Made by a program: the position numbers and the translations under genes. This document shows, in pieces, positions 55,801-64,000 of a stretch of 64,000 nucleotides of DNA. The first letter of the stretch is position 1, and each line of letters begins with the position of its first letter. A model generated the notes under the pieces. It ran no database searches and was not told the DNA's origin. It was given only the letters and a program-made list of their open reading frames with translations. The stretch covers positions 72,482,309-72,546,308 of the forward strand of contig NC_052360.1 of assembly GCF_009727055.1 (NCBI RefSeq), read 5' to 3'. Origin of the DNA: Benincasa hispida (lineage: Eukaryota > Streptophyta > Magnoliopsida > Cucurbitales > Cucurbitaceae).

Positions 55801-56796
55801 TTTTTTCACCTTTTCTTTTTTGACATTTTCAAATTATTTTAAACATAAATATGTGAAAATAAAATTGTTTAAAAATCTAAAACAACTTTCAATAGGACTA
55901 AAAGTATGAGTAAATATGACGATCTTTCGACTTTGCAACACGAATAACGATGAATAAAGATATACTCTAAATATGTTTATTCTTAATCTAATAAAGTATA
56001 ATTAATGATGTCAATTGAGTTATATTAACTTTGATGTTATTTTATTATTTGAATATCAAAATTCGTAAGATAGAAAAGAATGGCTACAATAGTTTTATGT
56101 TTGTTGTTATACAATTTATTTTTGTAATGCTAGAGTTTATTAAAATAAACATGATTATTATAAATTTGAAAATTTATTTATAGTGTAAAATGTCATAAAA
56201 AGAAGGTAATAAATAATTGGTAATTTTATTGGAGTAAAGGGTGGGTGTGAGATAAATGTGAGGCTTAAGGTTGAGGCAGCTTGTTTCCAAAGGGAAGCTG
56301 TTAGGTAAAGAAAAAGTGTTCTTTGCAAAATGTTGATGGAACTCATCATCTGCCCATTTGCTTATGGCTTCTTAACCAACCAAATGGAATTAGTTTTCTG
56401 TTGGAAAACAAGGTCAATGGAAATTCATTTCCATCTTTCCCCCTATCACTTTGAACTTGTGCTTAATTATTACACTTGTTAATTAACTCACAAAGCTAAA
56501 CAATGGAACAAAACTGGCACGATATCAATCAAATGTCACGGTCGTTATTTCTTCAACCGTGCGATACCATGATTCACCTATGTTCATGGTCAGCCTTAAG
56601 AGATGCTCAAGTCCCAATTCACTTTTTGTTTTACTCTTTGAAGCTTCATCGGATCTTAGGCGAGGTTATTCCATCCTCAACCGAACTAAACTCATGCGGA
56701 ACTGAATTTCATTTGGCCGTATACGTCGCCCGTATGTGTATTTTCCTTCATATGCGACTTTAGCCTCAATAACCATTTATTTTATAGTTTAGTGAT
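55801..56796. repeat. identical core, copy 2
   Basis: Base-for-base equal to 20371-21366 as far as I can read. Confidence 0.85.
56503..56763 (+). CDS. uncharacterised 86-residue open frame (copy 2)
   Basis: Identical to the frame at 21073-21333; see that entry. No domain recognised, function unknown. Confidence 0.25.
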   Translation: MEQNWHDINQMSRSLFLQPCDTMIHLCSWSALRDAQVPIHFLFYSLKLHRILGEVIPSSTELNSCGTEFHLAVYVARMCIFLHMRL

Positions 56797-57219
56797 ATAT
56801 ATTTTTTTTATGGGAACAAGACTTGTTCATTGAAATAATGAAACGAGTCTAATGTTCAAAGTACAAGAATTGAAATAAAAATAATCTTAATAAGTAACAA
56901 TACAATAACAAAACTAGACCAAAACAATACTGAATCAGTCAAACTTGATTAAGAAGATTAAGAATAAATAAATACATTTCAATTTAAACTAATATCTTGA
57001 ATAGAGTAATCAACAAATAATTTGGATAGAGAACACCAAGAGGATAGTGATCAAAAGTATAATAAAGGTTTAAATCTCATTTTGGTCTATATATTTTAAA
57101 GTTTATCCAATACTAGTTTCTGTACTATTAATATTTTTCAAAAGTTACCTTAAAAGTGTTAGTAGATATCAAAATGTTTTCTTTATATAAAAAATCAACG
57201 ATAAATTAGGATCGGAGAC

Positions 57220-57838
57220 TAGGGATGTTTATGGGTTGGATTGGGTTAGGTTAAAAGACTTTTTAGATCAAACCCAATTGTTCGGGTTGTAAATTTCTTC
57301 AACCCAAATAACCCTTATTAAAAAATGAACCCAATCCAACCCAACCATGAAATATTTGGATTGGGTTGGTTCGGGTTAATCGGGTCATTTATTTAAAATT
57401 TTGTTCTAAAAAGAAGCAAAATATAAATATGTAAAAATCTAATTTAATTATTTTCATACATTGAATTAAGATTAACTACTCAATTTTAATTTATTTAGTG
57501 AAAATTTTCTTTCTAAAGTGCAAAGAAACTACTTTTAAGAGTTGCTGAAGAATAAATTATAAAAAAAATATTGGAATTAAATAAAATTAAAATCAATATA
57601 TGCATAAGTAGTCCTGTTATAAGTAACAAAAATATATATTTTAAAGTTAATAATAAATTCGGGTTGGTTCGAGTTGGTTTGGGTTATATTAGGTGAACCC
57701 ATGAACCAACCCAACCCATAAATTTTCATTTATTTGAACCCAACCCAATCCAAATGAGTTGATAACCCAATCCAAATCGCACGGATTGGGTTGAGTTTGT
57801 CGGTTTTTTCGAGTCATCGGGTTTTTTGAACACCCCTA
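57220..57838. mobile_element. hAT-type MITE with 8-bp target duplication
   Basis: 619 bp, ends TAGGGATGTTTATG and TTTTTTGAACACCCCTA (terminal inverted repeat TAGGGRTGTTYA). Flanked by TCGGAGAC at 57212-57219 and 57839-57846. The homologous site in copy 1 (about 21771-21790) has one TCGTAGAC and no insert, so the insertion came after the duplication. The interior is made of inverted AACCCAA/TTGGGTT words and codes for nothing. An 8 bp duplication is typical of the hAT superfamily. Confidence 0.88.
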
Positions 57839-58559
57839 TCGGAGACTATATTTAAGATTTATTGAAAGTATATATAAACACCTAAATTTCTTCTTTCCTT
57901 TTATACGCTCAAGTGGGAAATTAAATTTGGTTGATAAGAGTATTAAAAAAAAAGACTTTATGAGAAAAGAAAGAGATTTCTTTTTTAATATAAATTGGGG
58001 TGGTGGATTTGAACCACAAACTTTAAAAGAAAAGAAAGGAAAATTGGAAAGTGAAAGATTAAAATAATAATAATAATAATAATAAACGATTATTAATAAT
58101 GAAAATTAAATAATTATTTTTTAGATAAATTATAAAAAAAAAATAACAACCTTAAGAATTTATGGTTACTACATACGTGAAGGAAGGGTTAAATACATTT
58201 TTGATCCCTAAAGTTTGAAGTTTAGTCTACTTGGTCTCCGAAGTTCCAAAACAGATACTTGCTAAATGTATCTAAATGATCTCTAACTTAAGTTTGAGTT
58301 AACGGGATGCTTACTAAACCTTATATTCTGACGTGGACATTAGTTGTAGTCTTGATATAAATAAGTTGTAACAGAAAAGGAAGGTGAGAATTTCATTTTT
58401 GTATTATGTGGAATTTCATTTTCATTTCTCTTCCTCTATTCTGCATGTATGAAAGAGAGAGCGTGAAGAATAAGTAAATAATCTGATTGTGTTGTTAAAG
58501 TAATTTTGATGAGTTAAATTGATAATATGATGTGTTTCTTTGAGAAGACTACACGGAAG

Positions 58560-59153
58560 GGTTAGTTCAGGAAGTTGAGGCGTTTTTGGGTGTGTAGGAT
58601 ATATGCATTTAGGTTATATAAAAAGAATTGAAAATTAAAAAGATACATGATGAATTGAACAAGTTATTTACCATGCCCCTAGTCCTTCACATGTTCTAGA
58701 ATTATTGTTATATACTATAGAGTGTGTTGAATCCTTCAAAATTTTGTATCTATTTCTTCGTAGTTGTCAAGTATAAATAGGACACTCTTAGCTCATTTGA
58801 GGGTTCGACAGAAATTTAGATCGAAGAAATTGAGAGAGAACAACTCATCTGTAATTCTTCTTCCTCCTCTTACATTCTTCAAAGTTTAATAAAAGCTGAG
58901 TTCCTCTTCAAGTGGATGTAGGAACAATTTTGTTGAACCACTATAAACTGAATGTGATCTTCAATCTTCTTCACTTTCTCCTCTCATTTTCCTCTTTTTG
59001 TGTGTTTCGTTTCTGTGATTGTATGAACAGGTTTTGTTCATCAAACTCATACAATTTTCTTTCTTCTTTTGTTGATGAGTGGTTGCCTTCATTGACCACG
59101 TACACTCCTTTAAAATCTGAACAAAAGAAATTTGTAATAAGAAAATTGTAACA
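58560..59153 (+). mobile_element. copia 5' LTR
   Basis: Runs from GTTAGTTCAGGAAG (the initial T of TG is mutated; copy 1 has TGTTAATTC) to TTGTAACA, immediately before a primer site. A TATAAATAG box lies at 58772-58779, with a transcription start expected some 30 bp later. Confidence 0.75.
58772..58779 (+). promoter_or_regulatory. LTR TATA box
   Basis: TATAAATA inside the 5' LTR, at the normal U3 position. Confidence 0.6.
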
Positions 59154-59154
59154 G

Positions 59155-59167
59155 TGGTATTAGAGCC
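59155..59167 (+). other. copia primer binding site
   Basis: TGGTATTAGAGCC, one base after the LTR; differs by one base from the usual tRNA-Met site TGGTATCAGAGCC. Confidence 0.8.
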
Positions 59168-59204
59168 TATTTCATTAATCAAACAAAATCTCGTTTGAAC
59201 AAGA

Positions 59205-60894
59205 ATGGTTGTTGCTAGATTTGAAATTGATAAGTTTGATGGAAAATCAAACTTTGGGTTGTGGAAAGCTAAGATCAGGGCAATCTTGGGCCAGCAAAAT
59301 GCCATAAAAGCTTAAGAAGACCCAGCAAAACTACTAACCTTGATGATGAAAGAAGATAAGGAAATCTTGGAATCTATTGCCTATGGGACAATCATCCTTT
59401 ATCTAAGTGATAATGTTCTCAGATAGGTTATTGACGAAAAATCTACTTTCAAGATTTGGAATAAGCTTAGTGATCTATATGTCTCAAAAGATCTGCCTAA
59501 CAAAATATATTTGGATGAAGGATTTTTTTACATTTAAGATGGATCTGGAAAAACTCTCTCTGAAAATCTTGATGAATCCAAGAGGATAACCTCTGGGTTT
59601 AAAAATCTTGGGGAGAAAGTTGGAGAAGAGAACGAAGCCTTTATCCTCCTAAACTCATTGACTGAACCCTACAAGGAAGTCAAAAAAGCTCTTAAGTATG
59701 ATCAAGACTCCAACACATAAACTATCATTTTAACCATCAGAACCAGAGAAATGGAGCTTTAAAGTTTTAATAAAACCAGTCAGAGTGGGGAAAGGCTGTT
59801 TGCTAAAGGCAAATCCAAGAATAAAAAACATCACACAGAAGAGAAGGGTGAAAAGGATAATTCTAAGCCCAAGTATACCTATTGTAAAAAGGATGGTCAT
59901 TGGATGAAGGATTGCTACTCCCTTAAATGTAAACAGAATGAAAAGAATAAGAAAAACAAATAAAGTGAGCTGTCCACAGGTGAAAACTCCTTTTCTTTCT
60001 CTGATGCTCTTACAATGACTGAGAACAGTAATGGCAATGATGGTTCTCATTTCATCTATGATTGGGTCTTGGACTCTAGATGCTCATTCCATATGACTTC
60101 CAACAAAGGCTGGTTTTGTACCTATCAAGAGTGGAATGGTGGTAAAGTTTACAATGAAAATCACGACTCTTGTGAGATAGTTGGTATTAGTTTGGTCTCT
60201 TTGAAGTTGGAAGATGAGTCCATTAAATTCTTGAGGAATATGAGACATGTTTCAACTTTGAAAAGAAACCTGATTTCAATTGGAATGCTGACACTATAGG
60301 TTGTTACTACCAAGGACAAGGTGGAAAGCTACACATTGTTAAAGATTCAAAGGTAGTTCTCACAGGGGAAAAAAGAAATGGAGTATATATTGTAAGGAAT
60401 GTACAAATGATTTCCATAGCCTGCATTGCAAAAGATAAGTCTCTCAGAAAAGGTGACCTTTAGCATAAGAGATTATCTCATATAAGTGCTAAAGGTCTTC
60501 AAGAGCTCTCTAAACAAGGTGTTCTACCAGAAGGCATGGTTGCTCAAATGAAATTTTGTCAGTTCCGTGTAATTAAGAAGGCTAAGAGACATAGTTTTCA
60601 AAATTCTAAGCATAGAACATCAGAAAATCTGGCTTATATTCACTCAAACCTCTGGAGGCTAGCTCAAACACCCTCACTTGGAGGAGCAAGGTACTTCTTA
60701 ACTCTAATTAATTATTATTCAAGGAAAGGTTGGATATTCATACTTAAAACTAAGGACCAAATGTTTCAAAAATTTAAATAGTGGAAAGTTTGCATGAAAA
60801 GCAGACATCTAAATCTGTTAAATGTCTTAGAATTGCTAATAGGTTAGACTTTTGCAATGAAGAATTTGATACTTTTTGCAAAAAGGAAGATATT
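59205..60894 (+). pseudogene. copia gag, protease and integrase (first part)
   Basis: ATG at 59205 opens gag (FEIDKFDGKSNFGLWKAKIR). In frame stops and shifts follow. LNSLTEPYKEVKKAL, a zinc knuckle YCKKDGHWMKDC whose first cysteine is replaced (TYCK in place of CxxC), then WVLDSRCSFHMTSNKGW (protease; D-S-G changed to D-S-R), LKRNLISIGML, GAG-pre-integrase KRLSHISAKGLQEL and integrase pieces up to FCNEEFDTFCKKEDI. The gene is interrupted after ATATT at 60890-60894 by a nested LTR and resumes at 63363. Confidence 0.85.
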
Positions 60895-61184
60895 TGAAGA
60901 ATATAAGCTCAAATATTCAACATTCAAGAACTATTTCACATTTCTTTAACTTTTACAGTATGTTATTGTAACTACTTGTATAAGAAATTAGTATAAATAC
61001 TCATCATTTACAAATTTTGTAGATACAACATACATAGCTTCAAGAAGAACTTGAAAATCTGTAAAAGAAAGAATCTGTGACTTAGCTTTTAATAAAAAAC
61101 TCTCTCCATCCCGTGGACGTAGGCTTCAATAAGCCAAACCACGTATATCGTTGTGCATCTCATTCTCTTCTTCCCATCGTCTAC

Positions 61185-61212
61185 TAATAACTGGCAGAAA
61201 TGCCAGTTATTA
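61185..61212 (+). repeat. LTR 5'-terminal hairpin
   Basis: Perfect 12 bp stem TAATAACTGGCA / TGCCAGTTATTA with loop GAAA. The best preserved of the three hairpins of this LTR type. Confidence 0.9.
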
Positions 61213-62926
61213 TAAGCCTTTTATTTAGAATTATGAGGGCTAACAGGTAGAAAACGCAGTGATAATACTTAGAATTTGTGAAAAATTGAGTTTTGCGTTG
61301 ATAAGCACCTAAAACCTCACTGACCTAATATTATGCGTTATTCCGTGCCAAAGTGTCTATTTTTGTAGCTATCACAGGAATCAAACCCATGCGTTTGTAA
61401 TAAAAAATCACAGACAAACGCATGCGCTGAAGCCAGGTGACCGCAAAAGACGAACGCAGACAGCAACCTCATGAGTCCAACGAATGGAAGTTGCAGTAAT
61501 TGCACGCGTCCAATGCATGGAGAATACAGTGAACAAATAGAGATTGTGGCCACGGATTGACAGCCATAATAAAAGATCGCAAGATGGGTAGAACGAGTTG
61601 ATAACTTCAGCTAAATTCAGCTCGAACGCATACCTTGGGAGTATCAACAAGATAAGACGATGTGACAATGCCCATACCGCGACAAAAGCAGCAGTGAGTC
61701 ATACCTTCATCATTACAGCTGTCGGCGTCCAAATTCTATAAATAGCCCTTGAGACCTTCATTTTGAGACATCAGAGCTTCTGCCTCAAGGCATAAGTTTG
61801 TGATCACAGATGAGAGCTTGAAAGAGATTTCCAGTGAGAATTCTTCATCTCCACAACCCAGATCGAGTGACGATTAGAGCATTCGCCGGTGATAGAGCTC
61901 GAGAGAGACATCTCCACCATTCAACCATAGCACAACTGATAGCCTTGAAGTAGAATCCTTCATCTCTCTTCTAATCTCTGTAATGTATTACATTTTAGCT
62001 TGAGATGCTAAGATATTTTGTGATCACTGCAAATCTTAATTCCTTCATTACCGTCTTCTTCATCATCTTCATCTCTATCATAGTTTATCTTCAGCGTTTA
62101 TTTATCAAAGTCAATCACATGCTTAATCGTGTAGCCTAGAGATAGGACGCATGTAGCAACCCACCGAGAGGTGTACGTTGTGCGAGTATAGTGAGTTACT
62201 CCTTTTTGCTTGGTGAAAGGCTGTGGCAACGCTTGTCTATGGGATGCTGCATTACTTGTCTATAAGTTAAGTAGTCACGTCTAACTGCCTGAGAAGGTAA
62301 GGGATGAAACACACTAAGCAAGGTTCGTATTATTCCTAGAGATAGGCACAATCTTATGATCGACGCAACCATGCACTATAGAGATATAGTCATGCGGCTG
62401 ACCACCGAGAGGTGTGATGCGTTAGTGCAACGAGCTGGGATTACTAGGGCGATTTAAGATAGTAAACATTACTATGCGTTATTGATTGTTGTGTCTCTAC
62501 TTATTCTCATTGCAAGTCTTATATTGTTCAATCTGTTTAGTTAGGAGTATGAGTAGTGTGTAAAACATTTAAACCGAGTAGTGTGTAAAACATTTAAACC
62601 TTCTTTACTTTATTTTTATTCTTATTCATCGCCTCAAACGCATCACTTCACAAATATTATTGAGTGACGAGTCCCCGTGTTCGACCTTGGATTACCTGAG
62701 AAACTTGCGTTTGTGTTATACTTGGTGCAAGCATAAGAAAATTTATGATAGGAATGCATGATCATTGCATGCTAAGATTAACACATCATCATTCCGATGC
62801 ATGACCTTAGATGCATGGGAGAAAACGCATCAGTTATGTCTAACGCATGATTTTATGTTCAAACCCATCCGTCCTTAAATGATAAAAATAAAACAAAACA
62901 AAACGCGTTCCTAAGCTATCCCAACA
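61185..62926 (+). mobile_element. gypsy (Tat/Athila-like) solo LTR with TSD
   Basis: 1742 bp between TCTAC at 61180-61184 and TCTAC at 62927-62931. It begins TAATAACTGGCA (TG mutated to TA) and ends CCCAACA. It shares with 1250-3023 and 6436-8430 the terminal hairpin, ATGCGTTGA words and the GTTCGACCTTGGATTACC motif (about 62680-62697). No internal region remains, hence solo. No gene inside. Confidence 0.85.
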
Positions 62927-63362
62927 TCTACACGATTGCATGGTTGCTCTACATTTTCTTCTTCCATCGTCTACAGATTGCATGTTTCTTTCATTATTTT
63001 CTCAAAGTAGTTGCACAGATCAAATAAGAAGACATTAGGGTTAGAAGAAGTGTAAGGAATTCAAAAGGCAGAGAACGAGAGAACAAGAGAGCAAAAGAGA
63101 GAGAAAGAAAATTAATTCTGAATTAATCACCCATCAGAAAAGGTTTTTTTATTTCATTTCCATTAGACAAAGAGCAATGGTTCAAACCACGTGTAAAGCA
63201 TCAGCTGAAAAATCGTGGGCATTTAATAGCCATGTTTTCTACCAAACCAAAATAATTTTTAGGGCAAAAGAACTAGGCTCACATTTGGATCAGCAAAGAA
63301 AGGCCAAACAAGTTTTCATCATCTGGGTTGAATTCAACAAATATAAAGAAGTAGACCCAACA

Positions 63363-64000
63363 GTATTGTAAGGCATAGAATTGTTAGGTACACACCACAA
63401 CAAAATGGTGTAGTTGAGAGATTTAACAGAACAATAATGGAGAGGGTAAGAAGTCAACTATCTGATGCTCTCTTGCCTGAAAGATACTGGGTAGAGGCAG
63501 CCTCACACACTGTGTACACCCTAAATAGGTGTCTTCACCACTCCTTTGATTTCTCAACCCCAGTAGAAAAGTGGTCAGGTAAGCCTTCCTAGCTAAATCA
63601 CTTAAAAGTCTTTGGGTGTATGGGATTTGTGCATCAAAATCAGGGAAGTTAAAGACTAGGTTTAAGTGTATGTTTATGGGATTTACAGAAGGTGTTAAAG
63701 GGTATAGATTATGGCACCTAGTGGAGAAAAATGCATTCATAGTAGAGATATCATCTTCAGAGAAGATGAGATGTTTAACTCTTAGAATCCTCAATTTGAA
63801 GACACATCCCAAAAGAAGGCTCAAGTTGAGCTGGAGCATTACTCAACATCATATAGGAGTAGTGCCCCTACCATAAGTGATGATACTTCTCAAGAAGCAT
63901 CACAAACCTTAAATGAAGAAGAGTCTGATGAAGAGCAAATGAACCCCGACAACACTCACTTGCAAGGGATAGACCAAGGAGACAATGTTAAAAATAGAGA
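63363..64000 (+). pseudogene. copia integrase, continuation, and downstream
   Basis: The frame interrupted at 60894 resumes with VRYTPQQNGVVERFNRTI and continues through ERYWVEAASHTVYTLNRC, the region after the catalytic glutamate. Later segments (FGCMGFVHQN, KCMFMGFTEGVKGYRLW, and an acidic stretch with EESDEEQMNPDN near 63920) belong to the integrase C-terminal part and the linker before RT. Stops and shifts are frequent. The element runs out of the window. Confidence 0.82.

Larger units (their letters stand above)
55278..58828. repeat. segmental duplication, copy 2
   Basis: Partner of 19866-22750. Longer by a 619 bp MITE (57220-57838) and several small indels. Its last part is the start of an intact copia 5' LTR, whereas copy 1 breaks off inside that LTR. 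Confidence 0.9.
60895..63362 (+). mobile_element. solo LTR of a second retroelement, itself interrupted
   Basis: Starts TGAAGAATATAAGC and ends AGACCCAACA. Flanked by ATATT and GTATT (4 of 5 equal). Removing it restores the integrase reading frame exactly. Without the gypsy solo LTR inside and its extra TCTAC it would be 721 bp. It has a GTATAAATACTC box near 60993 and CCCGTGGACGTAGGCTTC near 61110, a common copia U5 word. Strand is inferred from these signals. Confidence 0.75.

Noticed and set aside
58961..59305. 114-codon minus-strand frame
   Set aside because: Antisense to the copia LTR, primer site and gag start.
1..64000. rRNA, tRNA, CRISPR or bacterial operon features
   Set aside because: None seen. 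Apparent B-box words (for example 21952-21965, 50080-50090) lack the rest of a tRNA fold.

Overview
The window is nuclear DNA of a flowering plant. It is AT-rich, gene-poor and packed with retrotransposon debris. It carries plant-type PPR genes, a plant purple acid phosphatase with GT-AG introns, Ty1/copia elements with tRNA-Met primer sites and Ty3/gypsy LTRs of the Tat/Athila type. Several repeats (LTRs rich in ATGCGTTGA, arrays of CTATCANTGATAG, a DUF1985 fragment of the kind carried by Ulp1-bearing MULEs) remind me of Cucurbitaceae. That family assignment is pattern memory, not proof. N runs, a 5-N misjoin and an embedded Nextera mosaic-end sequence show a draft short-read assembly.

Layout. 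1-5.1 kb: minus-strand gypsy material with integrase, 3' tandem repeats, a 1.77 kb LTR and a tRNA-Asp-type primer site. 5.1-10.5 kb: a collapsed copia element, its LTR duplicated around a second gypsy LTR of about 2 kb. 10.5-14.1 kb: a chromovirus-like LTR carrying an array of short hairpins. 14.2-19.9 kb: a PPR gene (with a gap) bracketed by direct copies of a CTCGCTCT-rich repeat, with a DUF1985 fragment upstream and a LINE tail downstream. 19.9-23.8 kb: first copy of a segmental duplication, fused to copia RT/RNase H and its LTR. 24.3-25 kb: a small secreted Ole e 6-like gene. 25-32.5 kb: AT-rich intergenic DNA. 32.7-35.5 kb: a PAP29-like gene. 37.5-45.4 kb: a nearly full-length but dead Sirevirus-like copia element on the minus strand with an extra downstream env-like ORF. 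46.8-49.7 kb: adapter junk and a PPR pseudogene matching the Arabidopsis At4g01570 family. 50.8-52.5 kb: a palindrome array and a purine tract. 53.7-54.6 kb: an uncharacterised membrane protein gene. 55.3-58.8 kb: second copy of the duplication with a hAT-type MITE. 58.6-64 kb: a copia element interrupted by a solo LTR that is itself interrupted by a gypsy solo LTR.

The probably functional genes are the first PPR gene (organelle RNA processing), the Ole e 6-like secreted protein, the PAP29-like phosphatase and the membrane protein. They are unrelated neighbours; nothing suggests a cluster or pathway. The most unusual signals are the hairpin array at 13.06-13.61 kb, whose stems change sequence while staying paired and whose loop stays GAAAGAG; the roughly 990 bp block that is identical in two otherwise diverged duplicates; and the nested insertions whose target-site duplications can be read exactly.
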